Under the pieces are notes generated by a model. That model was not told where the DNA came from and did no database searches. It saw only the letters and a program-made list of their open reading frames with translations. A DNA stretch of 64,000 bases from Chitinophagaceae bacterium PMP191F. Lineage in GTDB: Bacteria; Bacteroidota; Bacteroidia; Chitinophagales; Chitinophagaceae. Position 1 is the first letter of the stretch, and every line of letters begins with the position of its first letter. Positions 9,030-19,128 of this stretch are shown one piece after another. Location: contig LGYU01000016.1 in NCBI GenBank assembly GCA_001302245.1, positions 124,001 to 188,000 of the forward strand. The letters are read 5' to 3'. Position numbers and translations under genes: made by a program.

Positions 9030-9419
9030 TTATAGATTTTTAATAAATAATTCAATCGTTGTCTTTCCCTGCTCCGTCAGTGCTTCGAGGTACAGTGATT
9101 TTGAAACTGTCTCGAAAACGCAATACCGATCTCCGCCTATTTCAATGAGGTGGCCGTTGGAATGCCAACCATAGGTAGCCAACCATGTTTCTTCAGATTC
9201 AGGAGTGTTACTTATATATTCTGTTCGAGTAACCTGGTAGAAGCTGCCACAGGGCTTTATGGTAAGGGTGGCATCTACTCCTGCAATCTTTTCATTTTGC
9301 GGCGGCTGTCTTACATATATGCCTTCCATCATAGAGAGCGTAGCATGGTGCTGCCTCGCGAAGTGAAGTATCATTTTAACGGCTACGTGTAGGTCATATA
9401 TCAGTTTATTCAGTTTCAT
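9030..9419 (-). CDS. Small conjugation-operon protein of unknown function
   Basis: A 129-aa protein with no signal peptide or membrane segment. The N-terminal 30 residues are helical; the rest is beta-rich with several Trp and Tyr residues ('ETWLATYGWHSNGHL', residues about 77-91). It sits between traG and the three TraI-like genes, 11 nt after traG and 3 nt before the next gene, so it is clearly translated in the operon. I recognise no family. Its place could suggest a chaperone or accessory factor for TraG or the TraI-like proteins, but nothing in the sequence proves it. Confidence 0.55.
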   Translation of the reverse strand: MKLNKLIYDLHVAVKMILHFARQHHATLSMMEGIYVRQPPQNEKIAGVDATLTIKPCGSFYQVTRTEYISNTPESEETWLATYGWHSNGHLIEIGGDRYCVFETVSKSLYLEALTEQGKTTIELFIKNL

Positions 9420-9430
9420 TGAGTAGGTGT

Positions 9431-11899
9431 TTAGCTTTTATTTCTTATTTCTTCTGCCATTGCCGCAATGCCTTTGCGGATGTCGCCATCAAACTTTGCA
9501 GCATATTCCATCAGTTTTACCTTTTCTGTTTGCTCGGTAGTATAGGCGAGATATTCCTCCAGGCTTACTTCTGTACGGTACACTTTGCTTAGCATACCTC
9601 CGAGGCTGATGAAAACCTCCTTGTATTTCTTGGCGGGATCATTGGCCTTGTTAACGGACAGCACCAACGCCTTTTCCTTTTCTGTTAGTCCCAACAATTC
9701 CTGTATCTGGTCAAACTTGTTCTGATATTTACTTTGGTCAAGCAGTATCTTGCAATCGCTGTTGTTAATGATGGCCTGCTTTACCACCGGAGAAGAAATA
9801 ATATCTTCCACTTCCTGCGTTACCACTATCGCTTCTCCGAAAAATTTCCTTACGGTTTTGAATAAGTATTTTATGTATTCGGCAAAGCCTTCTTTCATGA
9901 GAGCTTTCCAGGCTTCTTCAATCAATATCATTTTCCGGATGCCCTTCATCTTCCTCATTTTGTTGATGAAGACTTCCATGATGATGATCGTTACGACAGG
10001 AAATAAAATCGGGTGATCCTTGATATTGTCCAGCTCGAATACGATAAACCGTTCCTGTAATAAGTTCAGGTTTTCGGTTGCGTTGAGGAGATAATCAAAT
10101 TCGCCACCTTCATAGTAAGGGCGAAGCACGTAGAGGAAGTTATTTATATCAAAATCCTTTTCTTTCACCCGGTCGCCTTCCAGCACCTGCGTGTACTCGT
10201 CCCTCAGAAAAGCGTAAAAGCTGTTGAAGCAGGGAAACACTTTGGTATTCTTTTCCAGATAGCTGTAATAACCTCCGATAGCATTGGACAGGGCTACATA
10301 CTCACTGCGCTTAAATTCCTCATCATCTTTTTTCCATAATGCCAGGAGCAGGGTTTTAATGCTTTCCTTTTTTTCGGTATCAAGGCTATCGCCTTCGCCT
10401 ATATAAAAGGGATTGAAGCGGATGGGATTGTCTTCACTATAGGTAAAATAGTAGCCATTCACCATATCGCACAGTCCCTTGTAGCTGTGCCCTACGTCCA
10501 CCAGCACGATATGCGTGCCCTGCTCGTAATAGCTGCGTACCATGTGGTTGGTAAAAAAGCTCTTACCGGAACCACTGGGGCCAAGTATGAATTTATTCCT
10601 GTTTGTGCAAATGCCCATTTTCATAGGCTCATCGCTGATGTCCACATGAACAGGTTTGCCGGTGAGCCTGTCACCCATGCGAATACCTACGGGGCTTACT
10701 GAAGAACGATACCCCGTTTCCAGGTTCAGAAAGCAGGTAGCCTGTTCCGCAAACGTGTCGAAGGTGTCGTTCATGGGAAAGTCTGCGGCGTTACCGGGAA
10801 TACCCGCCCAGAATATCTGCGGTGCGCCGATAGTTTCCTGTTTCGCTACTGCATCCATCTGTGCCAATGCAGAGGACACCATATTCTTCAGGTCCTTCAG
10901 TTCTTCCTTGTTATCTGTCCATACCAGTACATTGAAATGCGATTTAACCGGAAGGCGCTGTTGGCTGATTGCTTCGTTCAGGAAATCATTGGTAGCGTCC
11001 CTTGCAATCAAATTCTCCCTGCTGTACGCCGAAAGGGATTGCAGGCGTAATCTTTTGCTTTCCAGCTTTTGAATGGTTTTTTGCGCATCTTCAATAAAGA
11101 GATATTGATTATAGATGTGATTGCAGGGTAGAAGTTGTCCTAACGTAGAAGCAAAGCCAACGCTGAACTTTGTTTTATCGGTACTGTATTTGTCGTAATT
11201 GATACGGCTACCGCACAGTGCAGGAAGATCTGCGGCATCTCCCAGCGTATAGAGCTGACAATACTTGTCACCCACACGCATTCCTTCATCAAAACTGATG
11301 TCAGCCATCAGGAAACTATCGTTTCGCTCGGACAGATAGCAATACTGCTCTATCAAACCCATCTTACGGCTATGGCTCCGCAGCTCTTTTTCTTTAAGCC
11401 TTGTCAGCTTCACGAAACCGCTGTCTTCCATAATGCGCTTGAACTGACCCGCACTGTCCAGAAAGTCCTGCAACAGTTGCGGCTTTAAAGTTTCTTCCGG
11501 CACTATGGATTTGCGCAGGAGGCTTGAAAACATGGAGCTGGCTGTTTTACGTCCTTCAGGCTTTTTGGTGAGCATGATGTAGCAGCTATGCGCCAGGAAG
11601 GGACGCTCGTTGAAGAACCGCTCACTGGCCCGACTAAGGAAGCTGGTATCTTCCTTTGTAAAGTCCGGCTTATGGCTGCTATCCAAAAACCAATCCTGCT
11701 TGTGGAATACGCTGTATTTGGGCAGTAGCTTGATTGCTTTTATCCATGCCTGGTGAAAGGCTTCGTATTCCTGATCGGAAAGCGAAAAGATTTCCGGCAG
11801 GTCTGCTTTAAAGACAACCGTCATGTCGCCTTGCTTGCTTAGGATGCAGTCATGCTCTACATCCATTATTGGTAAAATATCATCCAACACTTTTTCCAT
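9431..11899 (-). CDS. traG: Conjugative transposon ATPase TraG (VirB4-like)
   Basis: An 822-aa cytoplasmic ATPase when started at the ATG at 11899; the open frame extends to a GTG 24 nt upstream but the ATG start matches the family (MEKVLDDILPIMDVEHDCIL). A Walker A motif GPSGSGKSFFTN lies near residue 442 and the Walker B region 'KMILIEEAWKALM' near 655, with the VirB4-typical 'FFGEAIVVTQEVEDI' after it. VirB4 proteins power pilus and channel assembly at the inner membrane. Neighbours (TraE, TraF upstream; TraI-like and TraJ downstream) match the Bacteroides order. Length is normal for the family. Confidence 0.93.
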   Translation of the reverse strand: MEKVLDDILPIMDVEHDCILSKQGDMTVVFKADLPEIFSLSDQEYEAFHQAWIKAIKLLPKYSVFHKQDWFLDSSHKPDFTKEDTSFLSRASERFFNERPFLAHSCYIMLTKKPEGRKTASSMFSSLLRKSIVPEETLKPQLLQDFLDSAGQFKRIMEDSGFVKLTRLKEKELRSHSRKMGLIEQYCYLSERNDSFLMADISFDEGMRVGDKYCQLYTLGDAADLPALCGSRINYDKYSTDKTKFSVGFASTLGQLLPCNHIYNQYLFIEDAQKTIQKLESKRLRLQSLSAYSRENLIARDATNDFLNEAISQQRLPVKSHFNVLVWTDNKEELKDLKNMVSSALAQMDAVAKQETIGAPQIFWAGIPGNAADFPMNDTFDTFAEQATCFLNLETGYRSSVSPVGIRMGDRLTGKPVHVDISDEPMKMGICTNRNKFILGPSGSGKSFFTNHMVRSYYEQGTHIVLVDVGHSYKGLCDMVNGYYFTYSEDNPIRFNPFYIGEGDSLDTEKKESIKTLLLALWKKDDEEFKRSEYVALSNAIGGYYSYLEKNTKVFPCFNSFYAFLRDEYTQVLEGDRVKEKDFDINNFLYVLRPYYEGGEFDYLLNATENLNLLQERFIVFELDNIKDHPILFPVVTIIIMEVFINKMRKMKGIRKMILIEEAWKALMKEGFAEYIKYLFKTVRKFFGEAIVVTQEVEDIISSPVVKQAIINNSDCKILLDQSKYQNKFDQIQELLGLTEKEKALVLSVNKANDPAKKYKEVFISLGGMLSKVYRTEVSLEEYLAYTTEQTEKVKLMEYAAKFDGDIRKGIAAMAEEIRNKS

Positions 11900-11949
11900 C
11901 TCACTTTTTTTACCTGTTATCACTTCAATGCACTCATGGCATTGTTACC

Positions 11950-12765
11950 TCATAGCTTTGGGCCTCTACGCTGCCGCTGGCCGGTCTTCCGGCTTTCATC
12001 TGCTTGTTTGGATTGCTGCTGTTTTTTTATATTCTCTTTTATAGTTTGTTCAATGCCGGTTTCTTTCCAGTCAATAATCTTCGCCTCAAAATGAGATTTG
12101 ATGTTCTTTAGCTTCAACCCGTCTGTTTCGTCCCACCCTCCTTTTCTATTGAAGCCTACCGGGTCTAATACTATTTCGTGCGGGAAGGAAATAACAATAA
12201 GGTCTTTAGGAATGGAGGTGATGTTTTCATAGTCCAATTCCTGAAACTCATGTTTCTTTGGATTGTATGGTATCACGTAAGCCTCTTTGTCATCATCGTA
12301 GTAATGGTCAATCTGTCTGAAGACGATGCCGTTGGAAGCGAAATCATCTTTAGGACGCAGCATATCCATTGTTATATCTACATAGAAAGTGTGACCGGCT
12401 ATGTCCACGGTAGGCAATTGCCCCATCAGCCTCCTTCCAAGCGCCTGCTGATCTACCATCAAAGCGAAATCTGTTTTTCCCTGCACCTCGTGAACGGAGC
12501 AACCGTATTTCTCTGCCATCCCCACAGGATCAAGCTGCACCAACTCTGGTATCTTTACTGTGGTAACATCCGTATCGTCGCTAAACAACCTCGGTATGTT
12601 TTTCTCTTTAGGACTATAATCAAATACATATCCATCACCAACATCCCGCATGTCAAACAGGGGGATTACGTTCTCCGGGTTTGCTTTCTCACAGAGTTGC
12701 AAGCTGGCAACGTCCACAACAAAATCGGTTCCTTCGATGTTGTACACCGGCAATTCTCTTTTCAT
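11950..12765 (-). CDS. Unknown protein with two tandem copies of an approx. 85-aa domain
   Basis: A 271-aa soluble protein built from two related halves. Residues about 4-86 and about 117-212 share the pattern LP-x-(Y/D)-I-x-G-x-x-F-x-VD near the start, a D-x-x-(Y/V)-(V/I)-x-Y-x-PK segment in the middle, and LDPVG near the end ('QLDPVGMAEKYG' versus 'VLDPVGFNRKGG'). The C-terminal 45 residues are Lys/Gln/Arg-rich and basic. The start ATG overlaps the traF stop as ATGA, which implies translational coupling to traF. I know no named domain for it. The basic tail could bind nucleic acid; that is a guess. Confidence 0.65.
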   Translation of the reverse strand: MKRELPVYNIEGTDFVVDVASLQLCEKANPENVIPLFDMRDVGDGYVFDYSPKEKNIPRLFSDDTDVTTVKIPELVQLDPVGMAEKYGCSVHEVQGKTDFALMVDQQALGRRLMGQLPTVDIAGHTFYVDITMDMLRPKDDFASNGIVFRQIDHYYDDDKEAYVIPYNPKKHEFQELDYENITSIPKDLIVISFPHEIVLDPVGFNRKGGWDETDGLKLKNIKSHFEAKIIDWKETGIEQTIKENIKKQQQSKQADESRKTGQRQRRGPKL

Positions 12766-13091
12766 GATTGTTTGTCTTTAATGCCTATAAAGATTTTTCT
12801 GCTCCTGGACTTGATCAGCTTAGGAACCTGCTTCCGGGCAAGGGCTTTCATCAACCCATGTTCGCCGTATTTGTTGCTCATGCCGTAAATCTTCATAACC
12901 AGGAATGTTCCTGCGGTCAGAATGATACCGATGCACAGGTAAGTAGGAAGACCGATGATATACATTCCGGCAAAGACAATGAGCAGCGCCACGACACCAC
13001 CGCCTAAATACCAGATATATTGTGCCTTCAAGCCTTTGAACTCGATGCTCTGGTTAATTCCTTTATTAATTTGATAAACACTATTTGCCAT
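12762..13091 (-). CDS. traF: Conjugative transposon protein TraF (VirB3-like, DUF4133)
   Basis: A 109-aa protein with two adjacent membrane segments at about residues 27-48 and 53-70 and a basic C-terminal tail, matching DUF4133/TraF of Bacteroides elements. It begins with the typical 'VYQINKGINQSIEFKGLKAQYI'-type leader (residues 5 onward). By topology and position before the VirB4-like traG it is the VirB3 counterpart. It is separated from traE by the large methylase-helicase gene, which is not the usual arrangement where traE and traF adjoin. Confidence 0.9.
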   Translation of the reverse strand: MANSVYQINKGINQSIEFKGLKAQYIWYLGGGVVALLIVFAGMYIIGLPTYLCIGIILTAGTFLVMKIYGMSNKYGEHGLMKALARKQVPKLIKSRSRKIFIGIKDKQS

Positions 13092-13111
13092 AATATTTCC
13101 TTTTAATTATT

Positions 13112-16100
13112 TTATAATCGCATCCTGCTACGGGAACGTTCTGCTACCTGCTGCGAGGCGAGTATCACTTCTTTTGGAACAGTATGCCCGTTCACTTTTT
13201 CGGACAGTTGAATGACAGGAGTATCAATAACTTCTTCCGGTTCGGTTTCCGCTACCTGTTGCTGCTTCAACTGGTTTTCCTGTATCTTGATGGCTATCTG
13301 CCTTTCCAGATTAGCCAGTTCATTTTTCATTTGTTGTAATTCCGCTTCCTGTAAAAATGGTTTGGTAGTAAGCTGCTCCAGTTTGGGTATCTCTGTTTTC
13401 AGTTCGTTCAAAGTATGCTCGTACTTTTCTTTCAGGCTTTCCACCCGGTCAATCGCATTAAGGAAATGTCTTGCCGCCAGCTTAGGATTGTCTGTATTCG
13501 GAAGCCCGTTGTTGTAAGTGTACTTAATACCGTCACTGCTTCGCTGCGCATAAAAGCTATTGGAATAGCGGTATTCAAAAACTCCGTTTTCCTCATAGGC
13601 TTCCTGCTGCCTGCGGATATACAGGCTGAAACCGTAGAGTGTACCTATCTGCGCTGTATGCTCATCTGCAACAGCAGGCTTCCAGTCCTGGTACAGCTTG
13701 ATGATGTGTTTACCAATGGCTTCACTGTCCGTTGAACTGATAGTATCCAGTTTGATAGGGTTAACTTTTACACCGTCCTTATCCAGTTGAAGGCCGGCCT
13801 TGTACACTTTTTCATCTGCTGCAAGTTTATCGAGCGTTTTAACGGTGGATGCCTGTTCATTTTGCAGATTTTCCAATTGGTATTTATTGCGTGCGATTTC
13901 TCTGAAGTGAGAAACTTTCAGGCTTTCCATTACAGCTATCTTCTTTTCCAGTTTTGATTTTTCCAATAATGAAGTGTCGCCGGACAGAATGGCTATATAT
14001 TCGGAAAAATTCATCCCGCTTTTTTCGTCAATCGCACCTTCATCAATGGTACGCACGTTCAACTCACAATTTTTCATTTGCGAAATGAACGTCTGTTTAT
14101 TCTTCAGAAGGTTGAATTTGTAATTATCCAATGACTGTTCTACTGCGTAGATATAGTTCTGAACTTTGTTGCCGTAATATTCTTTGGCAATAAGATTGCC
14201 CTGGCGTGCGCCACGGCCATTACGTTGTTCCAGCTCTGACGGTTTCCAGGGAATATCAAGGTGGTGCATGGCCACTACACGTTGCTGCACATTTAGGCCG
14301 GTTCCGGCTTTCTCTGTGCTGCCCAATAAAATGCGAATCTCACCTCTGTTCATCTTACGGAACAGTTCGGGCTTTTTTGTATCTGTCCAGTCGTGAATAA
14401 AAGTGATTTCCCGTTCGGGAATATTAAAGTCCCTGATCAGTTTTTCTTTAACTGCATCGTAGATATTAAATTCAACAGGCTTGGGTGTACCAATGTCTGA
14501 GAAGATAATCTGTGTACCCTTATGCTCGGTAGTTTCTTTATAGATCTCTGCAATCTTGCGGGCACTGACATTTACTTTGTTGTCGGGATGATCACTATAC
14601 TTCCACTCGTTGATCAATCGCATATCCGCCGACATTTTCTTAGCGTAGTTGGTTGCGATCAGCATTCTGCCTTTGTCTTCCTCTGGCGTCAACCTGCCAC
14701 GACCAATCAATTCACCATTACCTGTTTTAGCGAAGCGCATCAGGTTTTTAATGAACTCACTTTGTTCAGGCGTTGGCTTTATGTTCACCAGCGTTTCACT
14801 CAATTCGGGCTTGTCAAGGTTTATATGTTTTGCCGTTTTGTAGTCGGTGATCTCGTTATAGAACAAAGCAAGCTCCGGTACTTTAATAAAATGCCTGAAG
14901 CGTTCTTTGGCAATGATCTCGTTGGTCACTGAAAATTCAAAGTCTGTTGTTTTACGTGCAAATACAGCAGCCCAACCATCAAAATTTTCAATATGCTGGC
15001 GTTCCATTTCTTTCGGACGCAGGTATTTAAACAACAGATACATTTCGGTGAGGCTGTTGGATATAGGTGTGCCGGAAAGGAACGTGACACATAAATCGGA
15101 ATTAAAACGTGTTTGCAGTTCGCGAACAGCGAATAACATATTCAGCGCCTTCTGGCTACCTTCTGTATTACCCAAACCAGCGACCCTGTTATGACGGGTA
15201 GTGAAAGTGAGATTTTTGTACTTATGGGATTCGTCCACAAATAAGTGATCAATACCCATTTCTTTGAAATTGATACCTGTGTCTTTCTTTTCCTCGATCT
15301 CTTTCAGGATAGATTTCAGTTTTCCCTCAAGGTTGTTCTTGCGTATCTCCAGCCCTTTGAGCATTTTCTTAGAGATGTCGCCGCCAAGATCTTTGACAGT
15401 TTCCAGGTCACGTTCAACATTGTCCAGTTCCGTTTGAAATATCTCTCTTTGTATCTCCGGTGACTGCGGTATCTTTCCGAATTGATCATGGGTAAGTATG
15501 ATACAATCCCAATTGTTGTTCTTTATTTCATGGAAAAGCCGCAACCGTTGTGCGGGTGTAAAATCATTTTGCCCCGGAAACAGGATGCGAGCTTTAGGAT
15601 AGGCTTTTTTATAGGTTTCTGCTATCTGGTTAACGTTTGCCTTTAGCGCAACAATCATAGGCTTATGCACAATACCTAATCTTTTCATCTCCTGTGCGGA
15701 GACGATCATGGTAAGGGTTTTGCCCAATCCTACTTCATGATCAACCAATGCCCCACGGTTCTGTATGATTCGCCAGGCTGCGTTCTTTTGTGAGCTATAT
15801 AAATCCTCAATGCCTAATGCTTTTTTATCTAAGCCGGGAAAATTGAGGTGGTTGCCGTTGAACTCCCGCAATACATAGCAGTTGAACGTATCATTGTACA
15901 GGTTTTCCAAGTTCTTTTTCTCATCATCCGGTATTTCATTCAGCCAGTTAATGAAACCACTCCTTATCTGCTCGATCTTTTGGTGTGCCAGTTGTATGGC
16001 TTCATTATCGGGGACCCTGATGGTTGTATTATTAGGGCCTTTCACTTCATAAGTAAAGAAAGGGGTTGTATTCTCCAGTGCATGTTCCAGCAAAGTGTAT

Positions 16101-18652
16101 CCGTAGGTAGTACGTCCGCTTTTCGGTGTAACAGCGAACTCTCTGGATACTTTGATATTCATTCCTGTGTTTACCTTGAAGGCATCCAGCGACGGAAAAT
16201 AATTGATGGTAGTGTCCAGCTCGAATAGCGATGTAGCAAATCGCTCGTAGTATGAATTAGGTATCCAGCGTTCTCCTAAATTGAAATCCAGTAATTCAAA
16301 CGGAATACGCTCCGGCTGCACCTTTGCGATGGCTTCCGCACTTCTTTTATAGTGCAGGTTATCCGGGAACTGACCGTACAGGTGTTCTGCCTGCCGCAGC
16401 TTTTCAACTACATTACCGCTCAAATACTGGTCTGCTGTTTCCCACTCATTGCTGGCAGGATTCATGTACACATGATTACCGAGGCGATTGATGACTTCGT
16501 TTTCATCTAACCCCATTGCCGCACTGATGAAGCCTGTATCTACCTTTCCGGTATCGTTGAGGCTATGAGCAAGGGCTTCAATGGGATCATCGGTTATGAA
16601 CCGCTCCTTAACCTGATGAATGGAATGAGTTAGTATATCTGCTTTAACAAACCGTTCGCCTTCTCTGCGTTCGAGCGAGGACAATGCAATTACCCCGAAA
16701 GCAGTATCTTCCAGAATACGCCTGCGGTTATCAGGGCTGTTCAAAAGACCGTATTCAACAACAAAATGTTCGTACTTGCTGTTTAGCTGATCCCTGTCTG
16801 CGTTGCTGATTGTTTCCCCTGATACTTCTTTGGCTGCTAATTCGAGATAAGCATCACGAAGTGCTGCATAGTTTTCGTAGAAATGAATGTTTCCCTGAAG
16901 ACCCAGGGGCTGGAACACGGCTTGCTTGTATTCGGGATCGGGATTGCCAATTGTGCCGACACTACCCATGTGTACCACCAGCGTTCCTTCCTGGTAGTAA
17001 GGCTTTAGCCCGATAAATGGAAGTGGAACTTTTTGTTCAAACCGGAAAAAGCCTTCCAGTGTCTGGTCGCCCTCGTACCTGAAACTGTGGTCAAACTGTT
17101 TAAGATAATTGGAAATATCCGTCAGCTCATGACCCAATAAACGGGCATCCATCCAGTTTGCTGACAGATGATCTACTTCTTTGACATTAGAATAAAGCTT
17201 ATATAAAAAACGATTGCTTTTGTGCTGCTTCGCGGTAAGCAATACAACATTCTCATGACTTGGCTTATCGGTGGTGCGTATCGTGCCGATGATGCGTGCT
17301 GATGCTTTTTGCACAACCGTTTCATCGAGTGGATTGATATATGCCATTGCCCGGTTGATCTGCTCTGCCGGGGCTGTATCAAACAATCCCAATTGTACCG
17401 AAGTGCTTTCCGTTGGGTTTTCCGGCATCGGCAGGTACGTGAGTTTTTTACCCTCATTTTCAGGAACAGGTAATAGTACCGTTTGCGCCTTCTGATATAA
17501 TTCAGGGTTAAAGCGATTTTGGAATTGATTGATCAGACTGGCATAAAGGCTTTCCCTGATCTGGTTGATGTCACCATCCTGCCAAACCACTTCTGAAGCT
17601 CTGCCGTATTGGTTTTTGCCCGGCTTACGCACATTGCCCATGACCACATCGTGATCGTGAGTGGAGATAAAATAATTATAGGGAAAGCGACCAAATTCAT
17701 TTTCTCGTTCCCTTACTTCATTCAGCCAATCTTCTTCCCAGCTTATCTTTTCCTTTCCCGTATTCTTTTGAACAATCAACAAATGGTTCGGCGCTTCGGT
17801 ATTGCCGGTATCTTTCATAAGATTATCAGGCATCACCGCAAGGCCCACAAAATCTGCCCGCTGAAACAGGTATTCTCTTGCTGTATGATTAGATGGACTG
17901 TTCAGGAAAGCATCTGTTGTTATGAAAGCCATCAAACCACCTTCACCCAGTTTGTCCAGACCTTTCGCGAAAAAATAATTGTGTATTTTACCCGATATCT
18001 CTTTATCGGGAAAGGCTTCATCATATACCGAAAAATTCCCGAAAGGAATATTGCTCACCACCAGGTCATAAGTGCCGTTATCTTTTACAGGTGTTTCTTC
18101 AAAGCCTGTAATATGCGTCGCTGTTTTTACCGGAAGCGTACTGTTGATGGCAGACAGCACTAATCCGGTTAGCCTGTCCTTTTCCACTGCGGTAATCTGT
18201 TCCAGTTGAGGGAATGATGTAACCGCTTCGCTGATGAACACACCTGAACCGGCTGAAGGTTCATACAATCTTTTAGGCTGAATGCCCTGTGCTGCGAGTA
18301 CGCTGTAAAGGGTTTGGGGTACTACCTCCGGTGTATAAAATGCGGTGAGAACACTATTACGTAATGAAGCAATGATTTCCTTGTAAGCTGTTTCCGGGTA
18401 GTTTTCTTTGAGCAGGTCGTGTATTTGCATCATTTCCGCGTGATGCTTCAAATCCTCTTTTGTAGCACCATTAGCCTGCCAATCTTCCAGTGATCCATAA
18501 GGATATAAAACGGCCTTGATGCCGCCAAAACCTGCATATTTTTTCAGGCTGGCGACATCTTCCGCAGTAAGCGGACGACCGTTCTGATAATCCAACGCTG
18601 TACGGATAGCACGAAGGTTATCATTCAGCTTTTGGGAAACATTGTAAGCCAT
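13112..18652 (-). CDS. Very large N6-adenine-methylase-like / SNF2-type helicase fusion
   Basis: An 1846-aa protein from the ATG at 18652; a GTG two codons upstream is less likely. The N-terminus has an adenine-methylase-like core: motif I EPSAGSGVF at about 133-141 and a motif IV variant NIPF at about 203-206 in place of NPPY. From about residue 960 comes an SF2/SNF2 helicase: motif I DHEVGLGKT near 972, motif II DESHKY near 1140, motif III LSGTPISNS near 1193, and motif VI-like QRNGRGARQGN near 1477. The C-terminal 350 residues are coiled-coil and Gln/Glu-rich. Related giant proteins accompany Bacteroidota and phage mobile elements and are thought to modify or remodel incoming DNA. It lies inside the tra operon between traE and traF. 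NIPF may mean reduced methylase activity. Confidence 0.88.
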   Translation of the reverse strand: MAYNVSQKLNDNLRAIRTALDYQNGRPLTAEDVASLKKYAGFGGIKAVLYPYGSLEDWQANGATKEDLKHHAEMMQIHDLLKENYPETAYKEIIASLRNSVLTAFYTPEVVPQTLYSVLAAQGIQPKRLYEPSAGSGVFISEAVTSFPQLEQITAVEKDRLTGLVLSAINSTLPVKTATHITGFEETPVKDNGTYDLVVSNIPFGNFSVYDEAFPDKEISGKIHNYFFAKGLDKLGEGGLMAFITTDAFLNSPSNHTAREYLFQRADFVGLAVMPDNLMKDTGNTEAPNHLLIVQKNTGKEKISWEEDWLNEVRERENEFGRFPYNYFISTHDHDVVMGNVRKPGKNQYGRASEVVWQDGDINQIRESLYASLINQFQNRFNPELYQKAQTVLLPVPENEGKKLTYLPMPENPTESTSVQLGLFDTAPAEQINRAMAYINPLDETVVQKASARIIGTIRTTDKPSHENVVLLTAKQHKSNRFLYKLYSNVKEVDHLSANWMDARLLGHELTDISNYLKQFDHSFRYEGDQTLEGFFRFEQKVPLPFIGLKPYYQEGTLVVHMGSVGTIGNPDPEYKQAVFQPLGLQGNIHFYENYAALRDAYLELAAKEVSGETISNADRDQLNSKYEHFVVEYGLLNSPDNRRRILEDTAFGVIALSSLERREGERFVKADILTHSIHQVKERFITDDPIEALAHSLNDTGKVDTGFISAAMGLDENEVINRLGNHVYMNPASNEWETADQYLSGNVVEKLRQAEHLYGQFPDNLHYKRSAEAIAKVQPERIPFELLDFNLGERWIPNSYYERFATSLFELDTTINYFPSLDAFKVNTGMNIKVSREFAVTPKSGRTTYGYTLLEHALENTTPFFTYEVKGPNNTTIRVPDNEAIQLAHQKIEQIRSGFINWLNEIPDDEKKNLENLYNDTFNCYVLREFNGNHLNFPGLDKKALGIEDLYSSQKNAAWRIIQNRGALVDHEVGLGKTLTMIVSAQEMKRLGIVHKPMIVALKANVNQIAETYKKAYPKARILFPGQNDFTPAQRLRLFHEIKNNNWDCIILTHDQFGKIPQSPEIQREIFQTELDNVERDLETVKDLGGDISKKMLKGLEIRKNNLEGKLKSILKEIEEKKDTGINFKEMGIDHLFVDESHKYKNLTFTTRHNRVAGLGNTEGSQKALNMLFAVRELQTRFNSDLCVTFLSGTPISNSLTEMYLLFKYLRPKEMERQHIENFDGWAAVFARKTTDFEFSVTNEIIAKERFRHFIKVPELALFYNEITDYKTAKHINLDKPELSETLVNIKPTPEQSEFIKNLMRFAKTGNGELIGRGRLTPEEDKGRMLIATNYAKKMSADMRLINEWKYSDHPDNKVNVSARKIAEIYKETTEHKGTQIIFSDIGTPKPVEFNIYDAVKEKLIRDFNIPEREITFIHDWTDTKKPELFRKMNRGEIRILLGSTEKAGTGLNVQQRVVAMHHLDIPWKPSELEQRNGRGARQGNLIAKEYYGNKVQNYIYAVEQSLDNYKFNLLKNKQTFISQMKNCELNVRTIDEGAIDEKSGMNFSEYIAILSGDTSLLEKSKLEKKIAVMESLKVSHFREIARNKYQLENLQNEQASTVKTLDKLAADEKVYKAGLQLDKDGVKVNPIKLDTISSTDSEAIGKHIIKLYQDWKPAVADEHTAQIGTLYGFSLYIRRQQEAYEENGVFEYRYSNSFYAQRSSDGIKYTYNNGLPNTDNPKLAARHFLNAIDRVESLKEKYEHTLNELKTEIPKLEQLTTKPFLQEAELQQMKNELANLERQIAIKIQENQLKQQQVAETEPEEVIDTPVIQLSEKVNGHTVPKEVILASQQVAERSRSRMRL

Positions 18653-18687
18653 AATCACACATTTTCTTTCTTCACTTTTCTTTTGGC

Positions 18688-19116
18688 TCAGGCCAGGTAA
18701 TCATGTACCTGCCCAATGATGGCATATCTCAAATGCCTGTTTGTTTCATTTTCACTGTTAAAATCAAAATCACTAAAGATGCCTTTGCATGTTTCGATGA
18801 GATTTACGACTTCGTAGGTGAGTGTTCCGTTTTCCTTCATCCGCTCGTAGTCCCCATTAAATTCTTCTTCTATAACCGAGCGTATATACTGATAGCGAGA
18901 TGGCTGCAATTCTTCTGTCATTGCATTGAGGCATAGTTCTTCGATGATGTAGGGTGGTCTTCCTTCGCCAAGAAGCTGCTCAACCATCGGCAATACAGCG
19001 TTCACCTTTTCTTCCAGATACCTGGTGACTGAGTAGTCTTCCTGCAAGCTGATCATGAGATCAGGATTGTTGTGGACGATATACGCCCACAACTTTTCTG
19101 TTAGCACACTTTGCAT
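18688..19116 (-). CDS. DUF1896 family protein
   Basis: A 142-aa helical, acidic, cytoplasmic protein. It matches DUF1896 proteins of Bacteroidota conjugative elements by the patterns 'LWAYIVHNNPDLMISLQEDY', 'VTRYLEEKVNAVLPMVEQLL' and the ending 'NRHLRYAIIGQVHDYLA'. Such proteins usually sit beside the giant methylase-helicase, as here (36 nt upstream of it), so they may be partners; the function is unknown. Confidence 0.85.
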   Translation of the reverse strand: MQSVLTEKLWAYIVHNNPDLMISLQEDYSVTRYLEEKVNAVLPMVEQLLGEGRPPYIIEELCLNAMTEELQPSRYQYIRSVIEEEFNGDYERMKENGTLTYEVVNLIETCKGIFSDFDFNSENETNRHLRYAIIGQVHDYLA

Positions 19117-19128
19117 ACTTCCTGATTT

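Noticed and set aside
12178-12888. Plus-strand open frame of 236 codons over the duplicated unknown protein
   Set aside because: It overlaps two supported minus-strand genes (271-aa unknown and traF) and reads as low-complexity hydrophobic and His-rich sequence with no domain.
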